From positions 124,001 through 188,000 of the forward strand of contig BCJX01000004.1 of assembly GCA_001600415.1 (NCBI GenBank): a DNA stretch of 64,000 bases, read 5' to 3'. This DNA comes from Pascua guehoae (Eukaryota; Basidiomycota; Tremellomycetes; Trichosporonales; Trichosporonaceae). The translations under genes and the position numbers were made by a program. The notes beneath the pieces were generated by a model. That model worked only from the letters and a program-made list of their open reading frames with translations. It was not told the origin of the DNA and did not search any database. Shown here in pieces: positions 1-10,913 of the stretch. Every line of letters starts with the position of its first letter. Positions within the stretch are counted from its first letter, which is position 1.

Positions 1-2490
1 CTGATGGACGAATAAGTCGGTGTCATTGTCCTCGAGAATATACTCGCACGAATTGTCGAATCGCTGGGTGAGGTGGCGTGCAAAGCGCTGCAGCTTGCGA
101 TATCGCATCTTGATAGTGTCGAGGATCTTGGCGTACCACACCACCATTTGATCAACGGTCATGGGCTGACGGTCGTGTGCTTTGCCATTGCTCGTCGTGA
201 CCTTGTCGGATATCTTGTGCTTGTTGACGAGGACGGGGATGTGGAGGTTTACTTCAAAGTAGTTGATGAAGCGGACCATGAGTTTGTTTGTGAGCGAGCA
301 CAAGCTCTCTGCGACGACGAGGTCGACACCCTCGACTGCCTCTGCGGCGTCGTACAAAAAGTCCCACTCTGCCTCGAGGACGTCGGTGTCGCCAGGGTTT
401 TGGCCCTTTACGCCCGACTTGAGTTTCCAGTGCAAGAGCTTGAAGAACATTTTGATGCACTTTAGAATAGCGTCGCGGTACTCTTCCGGAAACGAGTCGG
501 GGATGCACCAGCGGTTATCTGGATCGGGTGCGACAATCTCTTCGTACTGCTTGCGAATGACAATGGCGAGGGACACGGACGGGCGAAAGCTCTGTGCCAT
601 CTTGTCAATGACCATAATGTCGGGGTCGACGAGGTGTTCTGCGGCACGGAGGCGCGTCTTGAGAGCCTCGACAATGAGGCGGCCGGGAAAGCTAATGATG
701 CGCAAGAGCTCGTACTGGAAATCTGGGAGTTTGAGCTCTGCGAGTTGTGGCGAGTGGGCAATGACCGTCTGCTTTGCATTTTGGATAATGGCAATCTGAT
801 CCAAAAAGATGCGCTTGTCAAAGGTGCGCCGGAGCGAGTCTTCCTTGAGGACACGGTCGACAAAGGTCGAGTCGTCGGCCTGCTCGTTGCGTGCGTGGGC
901 GAGGGCCTTTGCGTCGAGTGGGTGGAAGCGGTTCTTGCCCACGAGCGGCTGCTCCTTGTTTGTATTTGGGCGTGTAATGTCGAGGTCTTCTGTGCCCGTC
1001 CATTTTTGCAAAATGGCAAGCTGGGCCAGTAGTTGGCGGACGACAGAGTACCACGCCGAGAGGGCGTCGACGCGTGACTGGAACGCCTCCGAGTCGTACA
1101 ACGGCTTGTCGGCTCGCATGGCGCCACGGTGCGGGTACAGCGACTCAATAATGCTGAGCTTTTCGAGAATGTACGCGACCTGGTCGAGTGCGCTGACGCC
1201 AATGTCCGTCTTGACGGTAAAGTGCTCAATCTCCTCGAGGACAGCGTCGACGATGCGTGTGCGCCGCTGCTCGACTCTCCTCCTCTCTTCTTCCTCGGTG
1301 CGGTTCCGGAGCCGCGCGCGGATCTGCCACCACAGACTCTCGCCGATCGCTTGCCTGTACGTGGCCTTTGAGCGGAGCTCGACGCCGATGCGTGACGACT
1401 CGCCGCGCAGAATGTCGCCGCCCAGGACGCTCGCCAGCATGCTCTGCCACTCGAGGCGCTCTCTGCCCTCTGCCGACTCTGGCCCTGCGGTATCGGATGG
1501 TGGGGTGGCGAGGATGAGCGGATGGCACTCGTTGCCACTCAAGCGGAGCGCCGCCAACTCGTCGACGGGCACGGGTGGTGCGACAGTCACCGCGGGCGCG
1601 CCTGGGTCGGCGCCGGGCATGACATTGTCGGGCCCCGCTATGCGCCGCGCCGCTACTGCCTGCGCGGCCGCGGCGCGCGCCAGCCGCTCGTGTGTTGTAT
1701 CCAGGTCTAGATCGTCGTCGTCGTCGCTGCCCCAATCGTCAAACCCCCGTCCATACGGCGCGTCAATGTCGGTCACGTCGCGTCCCATCCCCAACAGCCG
1801 GCGCTGGCGCAGGCTCGTCGACCGCGCCGCGGGCTTGCTGGTGCCCGCCGACGACCCACCCGACGCGTCCCGCACCTTGCCCTTCCACGTCCCAGGCGCG
1901 CCGTGGCGCGCAGCAGGGACACTCGACGTGCCCCGCGCCGACGGCGGAGACGTCATGCCCCGCCCGTACGTGGCGCTCCGGTTCAGTTTGGGCGCACCCG
2001 TCGAAAGGGACGGTATGCGCTGGACGCCCGACGACGAAGGCGCAGGAAACGACGTCGAGCCCGGAAACGACGTCGACCGTTGGTGGCCAGGTGTATCTGC
2101 TCGTGTCAGCTTTGTAGGATAGTGATACTGGCGTGCAGTGCAGTGCAGGGCGCATGCGGGTGTCATGGTGGTGACGGGCGGTGCAAAGGGACGCGGGATC
2201 GGCCGCGCAACGTGCTGTGTCCAGAAACAAGTCGGAGGCGGGCCAAGGTGCCATTTAGCGGCCCTCCGGTGTCCATGTAGCTCCGGTGTTGTCGACGAGC
2301 AACCGCTGGCAACACCGCGTGCAGCTTTCCCCTCCAGCCCAACCAACATCAACTCACGGGCATCACTTGGGGGTTCGTTGCCTGCCGCCTCGTCGCTCGA
2401 CGACGTGTTGCCCGCGAACATGCGAACCTTTCGACGGGCCTTTACGGGCTCGGCTATCGCCTGTTGCGGGGCGAGCGAGCGGTCTGGCAT
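1..2490 (-). CDS. SSK2: Ssk2/Wis4-type MAP kinase kinase kinase (HOG pathway), N-terminal part, truncated by window edge
   Basis: The protein read leftwards carries signatures of the Ssk2/SskB/Wis4 MAPKKK non-catalytic region: ERLEWQSMLASVLGGD, ESLWWQIRARLRNR and, near the left edge, FFKLLHWKLKSGVKGQNPGD and KMRYRKLQRFARHLTQRFDN. In this family the kinase domain lies C-terminal to these segments, so it is outside the window. Ssk2-type kinases phosphorylate the MAPKK Pbs2, which activates the MAPK Hog1 under osmotic and other stress. Proposed start is ATG 2490-2488 (MPDRSLAPQQ). Exon 1 is 2490-2358 and ends in phase 1 before GTGAGT. Intron 2357-2097 ends in GCAG, and exon 2 (2096 to the edge) then stays open in the Ssk2 frame. 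At 261 nt this intron is long for the locus, so the first exon is the least certain part. The N-terminus before the conserved block is low-complexity Ser/Thr/Gly/Arg. Confidence 0.82.
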   Translation of the reverse strand, partial: MPDRSLAPQQAIAEPVKARRKVRMFAGNTSSSDEAAGNEPPSDARELMLVGLEGKAARGVASGCSSTTPELHGHRRAAKWHLGPPPTCFWTQHVARPIPRPFAPPVTTMTPACALHCTARQYHYPTKLTRADTPGHQRSTSFPGSTSFPAPSSSGVQRIPSLSTGAPKLNRSATYGRGMTSPPSARGTSSVPAARHGAPGTWKGKVRDASGGSSAGTSKPAARSTSLRQRRLLGMGRDVTDIDAPYGRGFDDWGSDDDDDLDLDTTHERLARAAAAQAVAARRIAGPDNVMPGADPGAPAVTVAPPVPVDELAALRLSGNECHPLILATPPSDTAGPESAEGRERLEWQSMLASVLGGDILRGESSRIGVELRSKATYRQAIGESLWWQIRARLRNRTEEEERRRVEQRRTRIVDAVLEEIEHFTVKTDIGVSALDQVAYILEKLSIIESLYPHRGAMRADKPLYDSEAFQSRVDALSAWYSVVRQLLAQLAILQKWTGTEDLDITRPNTNKEQPLVGKNRFHPLDAKALAHARNEQADDSTFVDRVLKEDSLRRTFDKRIFLDQIAIIQNAKQTVIAHSPQLAELKLPDFQYELLRIISFPGRLIVEALKTRLRAAEHLVDPDIMVIDKMAQSFRPSVSLAIVIRKQYEEIVAPDPDNRWCIPDSFPEEYRDAILKCIKMFFKLLHWKLKSGVKGQNPGDTDVLEAEWDFLYDAAEAVEGVDLVVAESLCSLTNKLMVRFINYFEVNLHIPVLVNKHKISDKVTTSNGKAHDRQPMTVDQMVVWYAKILDTIKMRYRKLQRFARHLTQRFDNSCEYILEDNDTDLFVHQ

Positions 2491-2833
2491 TGCGCGGGGA
2501 TCATGAATGCGCTGCGCGGACGGGTGTAGCAAGGTGTGGGATGGCGGGGGTGGGGGTGACGTGGTCTGGGGAATGGTCGTGGTCGCGATCTGGGCGGTGG
2601 AAAGGAAGATGCGAAAATGGCAAGAGTAGTGTTGTGGTGGTGGTGGTGGATGACGGATGGGTGGATGAATGGATGAATGGATGAATGGGTGGGTGGCCAG
2701 TGGATGGATGGATTGTTGCTTGTTCCAACTGTTGCCGCTTTGGTTGTACCGTACCCGACCGCACAGTCCAAGTCCAAGTCCAAGTCGGAAACGATGGAAA
2801 CAGGGACAACGACAAGACAAAACAACGCGCTCA

Positions 2834-2838
<5 letters not shown>

Positions 2839-2883
<45 letters not shown>

Positions 2884-2901
2884 TTCTCTCTCTCTCTATC
2901 T
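2839..2901. repeat. (CT)n microsatellite
   Basis: An uninterrupted CT dinucleotide run covers about 2839-2877. After a short TGTGTGTTT interruption a second CT run follows. It lies about 350 bp upstream of the SSK2 start and gives spurious Ser-Leu ORFs. Confidence 0.95.
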
Positions 2902-3915
2902 GTCTAGGGTCGAGCTATGGTGAACAGAGCAGAGCAGAGCAGAGCAGGTAGAGTGTACGGTACAGACAAGAGTGGAGGGATGGACAGGGCAAAGGGAGGG
3001 CGGCGTGCAAAGGCAGAGACGGAGGCACAGTCGTCCCCTCTGCGTACAGCACAGAGATTGACACCAACACTACTGCAGGAGTACTGCCCTGCGTACCTAC
3101 CTCTTTGTGCCTCTTTGTGGTCGCAAGCATACCAACCACAGTGTGGTATTATTGGCCAAAGCCTAATCCCCCTCATGTCCTGCCTCATCAAACAGCCTGA
3201 CAGCCTAACAGCTCGCGGCCAAGCACGCAAAGCACGCAAAGCTAGCCTCCATGTCAGCCAGCGACTAGACTAGTCCAGACGCGCTAATCACCGCCCGGCA
3301 TGCGGCATGGCCGGTTTCGCAATGCGAGCAGCTGGCAGCTGATCCAACGCTGCCGGCGTTGCACGAAACCGAGGGCGGGCGGGTTGCGGCACTGGCGGCT
3401 GGCATCTGACATCTGGGCATCAGGCAAAGGCAAAAGGCAAAAGGCATCCGACATCTGGCATCCGGGCATCAGACATGTGCATTTGGGTGCGGCACGGCCC
3501 AGGGTCGGGCCCAGGGAGTCTGTAGCCTCGCAGCTGGCAGGCCTGGCAGGCAACAGCCCAGCCCAGGGCCACGGACGACCGCGACAGGCGACTAACGTAA
3601 TGAGGGCCATGCTGGGCGGTAAAAACGTCCAAGTATTTGTAGTTTGCAACCAAAAATGTTGCCACAGCAGTGCGTTTCTACAAATTGTTCGCGTGTCGTG
3701 TGCTGCGCTGCTGTGTGCAGTGTCTTGTCGCAGTACGTGGGGTGGGTAGCAGAGGAATCCCAGATCGTGGCTTTGCTTGGCACTTTGCTTGCCTGCTTGC
3801 CCTCTGCTTCACCAGGACCTGGACCAGCACCGGGACTGCCACTCGCGTCCATGCTCGTGCCAGTGTCGCCTGTGAACCGAGCCGAGCCGAGCCTCTCATT
3901 TACAGTACAATAAGT

Positions 3916-4048
3916 AGTAGGAACTGGCATAACAACCCTGTCGCACTGAGCTTTGACATGCACAGTAGGAACTGGCACAACAACCCAGTCGCACCGAGCC
4001 TTGATGTACTGTACAGTAGGAACTGGCACAATAACAAAGCACCGAGCC
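3916..4048. repeat. Direct repeat, three copies of a ~48-50 bp unit
   Basis: Each copy starts with AGTAGGAACTGGCA (at 3916, 3964 and 4014) and continues with a CAAC-CCAGTCGCACCGAGC-like core. The third copy has an internal deletion. The copies differ by point changes, so this is not a recent perfect tandem expansion. Confidence 0.85.
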
Positions 4049-4965
4049 TCACAAGCAAGATCAACGTCTGCTGCCAGCTGCCAGCCTTGCTAGGTGTACA
4101 CGCTGTGTCCTTGGCCCTCGGCGACTGGGCTCGTACAACCTGTGCCGCAGGCCTAGCTGCACCTGCCATGTGACATACAGATGCTCTACCACAGCTGCAA
4201 CTTAACACCGCGGGATTGCACACGTACCAGGCGACGGCCCTCGCCCCGTCCAGGCAACCGACCAAGAATGCGAGCACGACGCGAGCACTCGGGGACGGCC
4301 CGCCGACGAGCTCCCGCCAGCGAGAGCAGGGGAGGGCGGCGCGTGCCTGTGAGCAGGCAGTCAGCGAGGACGTACAGGTGTCCAGGATGGGGACAGGAGC
4401 ACAAGATGGGGACAGGAGCACAGAATGGGGACAGGCTGAGCGCAGAAATCCCCGGTACGCTGCGCCCGCCCGACGCCGCCTGGCTGTTGCCGCCTTGAGT
4501 CACGCACACCAATACAAGTGGCGGGGTACGGTACTGTACAGGAGGCAAGGAGGCAAGGTGTAGTCGTCGTACGTTTGCAGTATGCATATCCTCCCGGGCA
4601 CAAGGAGGTATAAAGGCATGCCATTCGGACGCTTCAAGGACGCAGCGGGGGAGCGAGGTCTGCGGCGATGGGGGGAGCGTTTCGAGGAGCGAGCTGTGAG
4701 GGGGGCGGATTCGGTCGTCGGTCGTCGACTGCGTACGAGATATCCTATACCCCCGCCGCATGTGCGGACGTGAGCTGCATGCTGCCCGATACTGTGCAGT
4801 GAGGGCGGTATCCCCAAGTGATGGTTGAGTGCCACGAATCGCGAAACCCAACACCCCCAGATGCTGGTAACACACTCGGGAGGCCGGAGGTGTTGGGAAC
4901 GCGACACGCCGCGGGGGGCATCTGTACGTCCGCAGCTTGGGGCGGCAAACGAATGGGCAGACGGG

Positions 4966-5042
4966 AGACTGGAGACTGGAGACTGGAGACTGGAGACTGG
5001 AGACTGGAGACTGGAGACTGGAGACTGGAGACTGGAGACTGG
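4966..5042. repeat. Perfect (AGACTGG)11 heptanucleotide minisatellite
   Basis: Eleven uninterrupted copies of AGACTGG occupy 77 bp. Because the unit is not a multiple of three and contains no stop codon, frames on both strands stay open across it. This explains several spurious ORFs here with a seven-residue period. Confidence 0.97.
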
Positions 5043-6637
5043 AGGCGAACATGGTCCATGGACCAAGACATGTCATTTCATTTCATTGTCGAGGAACGAG
5101 GATTGTGGAGGACATGGAATGCAACTCTGTCAAACCATCCATCACGGTGCCTCTGGCCTCCTTTGCATACTGCAAGCATTCTGGCTCTCGCCCCACTCGC
5201 CCTTCTCGCCCCCCTCGCCATCTCGCCCCCCTCGCCATCTCGCCAGCTCGCCAGCCCGCCAGCCCGCCAGCCCCATCACTTGCACGCGTCCCACTGGCCC
5301 CATTCCGCAGATCCCCTCACGCCAGCGTTCCCACGACTCATGCCAGAGCCGTCAATGACAGCAGGCACAGTTGTAGCGTAGTACGTAGTGGAACAGACGG
5401 CGGAATGCACGCGCGGAATGCACGGCGTAAAGCCGAACACTCAAGTCCGACCCGACGCCCGACGGTGGGAAAGATGCTGGAACGGGGTATGCGGGCGGTC
5501 GCGGGTGGGGATTGCTGCGGGGGTGTCTGCAGTGTATAGTGCACGGGTGCGAGTCTGCGTGTGGGATGCGATGCCCCCGCCCAGATCGTTGGGTGAGTCT
5601 ACGTTTGCAAGTGCGCAAGTGATATCTGCAGGTGGACAGGTGTGCTTCAAGGGGCCAAGCGTACGAGCGCACGTGTACAAGTGCAAGTGTACAAGTACCT
5701 CATGCTGAGCGCTGTGAACAGCGCAAGGATACCCACAGCCTGCACGCTCCTACCTGCCCCATCCCAACGCGAGAGCGCCGTCTCGTAGCCAGTGTGCCTC
5801 ACACTCTATGTAGGACGGCACCCGTGGAGCTCTCCTGGCATCGGGCCTACTTGGCCGTGTGTGTCGACGGCCGTGTTGCCGTGTGTACAGTCGAGCGAAC
5901 CAGCGCTGAGTCGAGGACGATCTCGTGGCAGGTCGATGAGGTCGTGCCGGGATTGTGTTGCATGTGGTATTCTACCCGCAGGGGGCGGGCTACGTGGGGC
6001 AGATTGGTGAGGTGTGGCATGGCATGGCATGGCGTGGCGTGGCGTGGCGGAATGGCCTGTTGGCCTGTTGACCTGCTGACATGCCCTGCCGACATGCTGC
6101 ATGTTTCGTGGTGTGGTCGCGGTCATCTGGGCGTGGTTGCTTGGGAGGCTGTATGCTGCACTCGATGGCACTGGGGCGGGTCTGGCTGGCCACATCAGTT
6201 CTGTTGTTCTGCTCCGGCACGAGTACGAGGCGGGCTGACGTGAACGCTCCTCATCCATTCAAACCGTTGGCAGATGCCGGCGCAGCGGGGTCCGCCAAGC
6301 TAGTCTCGTTGCTGGTTAGTCCTGCTCGACTGCTCTGGTGGACTGGGGCTGCGAGCCGTCTCTCGTGGCCAAGATGTGTTGTCCTCAAGCGTCCTCCTTC
6401 CGACCTCACCGACTCAACTTTGAGGATGCCACGGCCTCCTCAGCCGCCGACGCTACCACTCCCGACGAGACACACCATACCCCACAGGGACACCACACCA
6501 CACCACTCTTGAATCATCCTCCTCAACACTCTTCGACCAGTGTCCTACGCCCAACTGACAAGCACGAAAACACGACCACGACCCCAACACCGCCTGCAGC
6601 CAGGTCCAGGTCCAGTTTTTGCATCGGCATCAGCACT

Positions 6638-7936
6638 CTAGAAGGGCTTGTCGCTGTCCGGGGTGTTGTCTGCGTGTCAGCATGGCGCGCGGGTCGCGAG
6701 GCGGCGGTGCGCGCGTCGCGGTCACGGATTTGAGGGTGGGTAGACGTACCGACAAAGTAGTCGGCGACCTGGGGGTTAGCTAGTGCATGGAGGGGAGTGG
6801 GGGGGGCGCAATGCGACGCAGCGGGAAGATTCAGAGTGTAGGTAGATATGGGACATTCGGGGGAGCACGCGAGGTCGCGGCGCACATTATTGCCGCCTTC
6901 GCACCGTGTCGCTGCGAGGCAGCACGACCTAATGGCCTCCCCTGGCCTTGTCTCCGCGTACAGACACATCCCCGCGCGGTCCTCGGACGCGACGTCTCTC
7001 CCGGCTTCCGTAACAACCATTCCAGATTGTCGATCCGGCCCAGCTCGACAGGCCACGATCGGGCGCGCCATGGCCAGCGGCTCGCACATTTACACCATCA
7101 CCTCTCACATCGCACACCTCGTCTCCACCATATCCACTCCCACTCTCCCACTCGCTCAGCGCCCACGCCCAGCGGCACTCGCAACAAAACCCGCTGCCCC
7201 ATTTCCTCCAACCAAGCCGACTTCCCCCCACTGCGACTAAAACTCACAAAGGGCACCTTGCGGAGCACGTCCTTCTGGAAGATGGGCACGGGGCCCATGA
7301 AGAGCGACACGGCGACACCCGCGCCCGCGCCCCAGAACACGAGCGACGAGCCGAACGGGCGGAGCATCCTGCGCGCGAAACGAGCCGAGCAGAGCGGAGC
7401 GAGGCGAGGTGAGGCAAGACGAGGTGAGGGAGCGAAGGAGCAGCAAGGCGGAGTTCATTTGTCGGGGTTCAGTCGTACCCGAGCAGCGCGAGGAAAAGAG
7501 GAAAAACAGACATAGCCAGCGGGATGGCGAAGGCGGCATGAGGATATCAGAGGTACCACGGAGCATCGCGTTGACGAATCGAGAGACATTGTAACCGGGT
7601 CAAGGACGGAAGAACCTGGTCAGCAAAAACACAACACGGGACCGGGATGCGTACTCGGCAGAGATGCGGCCGAAGTGCTGTCTGTCAGTGTTGTTCGTCG
7701 CGGCGTGGGTCCGGCTCGTCTCGGGGTGGGTACTGCGGTGTGCTCGGAGCCATCTCCTGCTCTTCCAACCTCCATCCCTTTCCTCTCTTCCTTCTCCCTC
7801 CCTCCTCCCTCCTCGATCCTCGCTCCTCCCTCCCCCTCCCCGGCGCTCCGGCGCTCCCACACCCCCAACCCCAGCCCCAACCCCCACTTCTCCCCGCACT
7901 CACGGGCTGGTTGATAAGCTTGAAGACGTAACCCAT
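6638..7936 (-). CDS. QCR10: Cytochrome b-c1 complex subunit 10 (Qcr10), five exons
   Basis: Predicted exons are 7936-7904, 7677-7655, 7368-7248, 6768-6750 and 6669-6638 (33, 23, 121, 19 and 32 nt). They join in phase to a 75-residue protein. It starts MGYVFKLINQP, then HFGRISAE (compare HFGRLS in yeast Qcr10), then a single membrane segment SSLVFWGAGAGVAVSLFMG. It ends VADYFVDNTPDSDKPF, the typical fungal Qcr10 C-terminus, and its length is close to yeast Qcr10 (77 aa). Qcr10 is a small single-span accessory subunit of ubiquinol-cytochrome c reductase in the mitochondrial inner membrane. All donors are GTGAGT or GTACGC/GTACGT and all acceptors are CAG. Two exons are micro-exons that ORF-based methods would miss. 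The introns at 7678-7903 and 7369-7654 are over 200 nt. Confidence 0.88.
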
Positions 7937-8498
7937 CGTGATCTGCTGTGCCGGTATGGATGGAGGAATCGCAAGACGAGAGGTGGTCGCAGCGATTGGC
8001 GGGCACGGAACGAGACGGAGCGAGGGGAGCAAGAGCGGGTGTGGGTGGGAAAATGACGTGGCAGTTGGGGGGTGGGTTATCACCTGTGGGATGGGCCAGT
8101 GAGGGGCGGGATATTGGTGGCACCTAGTTGGCGGCCGTCAGTGGTCGATCAGTGGGCAGCATGGACAGTGGGGTTGGTGACGGTGTGCTTGCTGTGCGGC
8201 TCAGATGTAGTCGGGGCAGGTGATGCATGTAAGCATGTAAGCCTCGGAGTATGGCATGCATGGGAGGATATACTAGCTCGATGACTGAAAGAGGTACGAC
8301 TACGACTGTGATTTCGGCGCCACAGCACCAAGGTGGCTGCGGAATATCGAACATCGTCTTGCACGTCTCCACCACCTCCATCCTCCGCTACGTCCGCCAC
8401 CGTCCCCGTTCGCAACCAACCCTTCAGCCCCCCACCCACTGTCTCGGACCAGACTCGGCGTCGGCGGACCTCGGGACTAGGGCGGCTTTAAACATGTC
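7937..8498. other. Spacer between QCR10 and tRNA-Tyr
   Basis: This stretch should hold the QCR10 promoter and 5' UTR on the minus strand. I see no coding region; C- and CT-rich sequence within 7740-7900 lies inside QCR10 intron 1, not in this spacer. Confidence 0.5.
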
Positions 8499-8586
8499 CT
8501 CTCGATAGCTCAGTTGGTAGAGCGTCGGACTGTAACTGTTACCTTACTTCATCCGCAGGTCCTGTGTTCGACTCACAGTCGAGAGA
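8499..8586 (+). tRNA. tRNA-Tyr (anticodon GTA) with a 15-nt intron
   Basis: Acceptor stem CTCTCGA pairs with TCGAGAG, followed by discriminator A. The D arm is GCTC...GAGC and the T arm CTGTG-TTCGACT-CACAG. The anticodon GTA is at 8532-8534, followed by A37, and the intron is 8536-8550. GTAAC at the anticodon can pair with GTTAC in the intron, as expected for a nuclear pre-tRNA. The outermost anticodon-stem pair is a T-C mismatch; the other four pair. A TTTTT terminator follows at 8609-8613. Confidence 0.93.
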
Positions 8587-9410
8587 GCGTAAGCGTCTAG
8601 AGCGTTCCTTTTTGGGGTTTGACGGGGGTTGGGTGCGTTGGGAGTGTGTGAGTGTTGTTGAAGGCATAGAGAGATGGCATGGCATGGTCAAAGGGAAGGC
8701 GTGAGTTGGTCAGTGGCGGTGGTCGGGGCGGTGGGTGCTGGTGCTGGCTGGGTCTGGGGCTTGTGCGGTTCGGTGGGTCGTATGTGGTAGTCCGCCCGTA
8801 GAGGTAGGATCAATGGTTTGGCAACTGATGCTAGCCTGACGAATAATTGTTGCTTTGTGAGGATTGGGTGTCACGCCGAAGTGATAATTCGTACTGGTCC
8901 CGCTTGCGTGAACTTCTAACACTTTTAATCAAAGTCCTGAAGTGTTGTGAAGTGACAAATGCTCCAACGTATCCCTCTGCCTGACGCAGAATCACAAATA
9001 AATGTGTACATTGTCTTCACTGGGAACAGAAGGGACTGTAACAAAGGTCTGTGGGAGTGGTTCAATCGTGGTACAAGGACTTGTTGCTGGGTGGTTGGAC
9101 GCATAAACGTGAATGCATATACCGCGGCCAGTCGCTTAGCCGTTGGCGTCCGGTATCGAACTCATCTTCTATAAACTTCATTCTTGAGTGAAACGAAACT
9201 TGTCGGTGTGCGTGAACCAAGAGTGCGAACGAGCTGTTGGGTAAGTCTCTCTCGTGATCATGACTCGACCACCTACTCATTCTCGGGACGCTGAGGGTCG
9301 CATCGCGTGGGAGGAAACGAATTAATAGTTTTGAGGTGCGTATTTGAACGAGGAGCTGGAGTGAGCTGCTGGGTAAGTCTCTCGTTCATTTGCCTCTATA
9401 GGAGCCACCT
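8587..9410. other. Intergenic stretch after tRNA-Tyr
   Basis: No gene seen. A short direct repeat, GAGCTG(T/C)TGGGTAAGTCTCTC, occurs at about 9229 and 9366 and carries a splice-donor-like GTAAGT. It could belong to untranslated exons, but I cannot tie it to a product. Confidence 0.4.
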
Positions 9411-10192
9411 TTACACTTGGGGACCTGCCCTGTAAGGGACCTGGTCGTGGAGGAGCCGCTTGAGTATGGGAAGTGCGTACTTGGCGTACATTTTGCGCCC
9501 AGCGGCGGGAGACATCTGCTGTCAGACAGACAACTCTCCATGACTCACCGCCCCAGTGGGAAGGAAGACCAGGACCCGGCGATTGACATAGTCCTGAAAC
9601 GCCGCCTCGAACTGCAATGTCAGCGCCCCAGCGTGACTAGGACTCACGTCGGGCGCATACACCAGTGCGACCGCCGCTGCATGGCGCTCGGAATCCGAGC
9701 CTTGCTATCTTGTGAGCTATCTGTCCTTATTCACGAAGGCTTACAATGAACACACTGCCCATTAGATGGTCGTACAGCTGAAGTGCCATTGCACCAACCT
9801 CCGAATACATGACGCCTCCCACTGGGTAATTCTGCTGTAAACTCTGGAGTAGTGTTGGTACTCACCCTGATGAGCCTCTGGAAGAGTGCATCAAGCTCTT
9901 CCTCGTCCATCTCCTCTTCAGAGTCTTCCTCGCCCACTTCGTTGTCAGGGTCTTCTTCGATGTCACTGTCGTCGTCATCGGTTAACTCCATGTCACCACC
10001 GTCGGTGGGGGGTGCCACAGTGGTCTCGCTGTTGGAATCGTCATCGCGGAAGAAACTGGCCCCGGCGAGTGAGCTTGCCTCGAAGTCCGTGTCCTCGTCG
10101 GTGTTCCCGCTTCCGAGAAGGTGATCTTCCTCTGAGGCGGTATTATTGCGTTCCAGGCGCGAGCGTTGCCCCCAGTGCTCCATAGAGCGCAT
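9411..10192 (-). CDS. Small acidic protein of unknown function, five coding exons
   Basis: Exons 10192-9866, 9834-9745, 9686-9648, 9611-9549 and 9515-9411 join in phase with no stop to a 207-residue protein. The N-terminal half is rich in Asp, Glu and Ser (for example DDDDSDIEEDPDNEVGEEDS) and ends EEMDEEELDALFQRLIR. The second half is a short ordered-looking region containing VGGVMYSEVGAMALQLYDHL, AAFQDYVNRRVLVFLPTG and GRKMYAKYALPILKRLL. I do not recognise the family. The start used is ATG at 10192. The same frame continues upstream through a plausible intron (10314-10257) into Lys/Thr-rich sequence, so either a 5' UTR exon or an extended N-terminus is possible. That upstream frame runs into the poly-G tract without an ATG. 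The acidic stretch suggests a chaperone-like or nuclear protein, but this is a guess. Confidence 0.55.
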
Positions 10193-10450
10193 AGTGTGGG
10201 TGTTGATCAAAGAACGGCGGACGTGGCGACAGTAGGGACGTGCGAGGAAGGTGGTTCTGAGGTTTGGTTAGAACCTTGGGCCCTGCAGCTCCGAAGTCAC
10301 GCACGCTTCCTCACCTGAGTACGACAGTGTTGGTCTTGGAAGTTTCCTTCTTTTCCTTCGATCCGGTACGAGTGTCCTTCCCTGGGCGTGTTGCAAATGG
10401 ACGTAGTGGGGCCGTGGGGTGAGGGAGTAGTGAGCGTGGAAGGGTCGGAT

Positions 10451-10477
10451 GGGGGGGGGGGGGGGGGGGGGGGGGAA

Positions 10478-10511
<34 letters not shown>
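10451..10511. repeat. Poly-G tract (25 G, AA, 34 G)
   Basis: Two uninterrupted G runs, 10451-10475 and 10478-10511, are separated only by AA. A tract of this size can form G-quadruplexes and is prone to length error in replication and sequencing. It lies just upstream of the acidic gene on the minus strand, where it reads as poly-C. Confidence 0.95.
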
Positions 10512-10512
<1 letters not shown>

Positions 10513-10846
10513 GAGGGTAGGATAAGAGTTCGAGTCGGGAGGAGGTAGGAGGAAAGGACGTGGAAGTGAACAAGAGGCGTGAGGTGAGGGTGAGATGGAA
10601 TGGGAGAAATGTGAAGAGGGAAGATGTGGAATGGGGAGAAAGGAAGATTGAAGGAAAGGAAGGAAGGTGAAGGAAAGGAAGGTTAAAGGAGCGATTGACA
10701 GGGGCAAGGAAAGTAGACTGTCGTGCAATGCGCCCCTCTGGATGCGACACTTGCCACCATACGAGGCCGGGCGTACCGGCGTACCCAGAATACCCAGTGT
10801 ACGGGTTTGACAGACATACAGACTACACGCTGCTACGTGCTACATG

Positions 10847-10849
<3 letters not shown>

Positions 10850-10905
<56 letters not shown>
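10850..10905. repeat. (CA)28 microsatellite
   Basis: About 28 uninterrupted CA dinucleotides, followed by a GCACACATACAC tail. Confidence 0.97.

Positions 10906-10913
<8 letters not shown>

Larger units (their letters stand above)
2491..6637. other. Long intergenic spacer rich in simple repeats
   Basis: No coding region I can support lies between the SSK2 start and the QCR10 stop. The stretch holds a GGAT/GAAT-type tetranucleotide run (2661-2712), a CT microsatellite, a roughly 50-bp unit repeated three times, a perfect heptanucleotide array (listed separately), C/T-rich low complexity at 5190-5290 and a GGCAT/GGCGT run at 6015-6052. Open frames here are short, repetitive and lack splice-consistent continuation. 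Confidence 0.6.

Noticed and set aside
4825..5539. Several 170-200 residue frames across the AGACTGG array
   Set aside because: They exist only because the heptamer has no stop codon; flanks are not coding-like.
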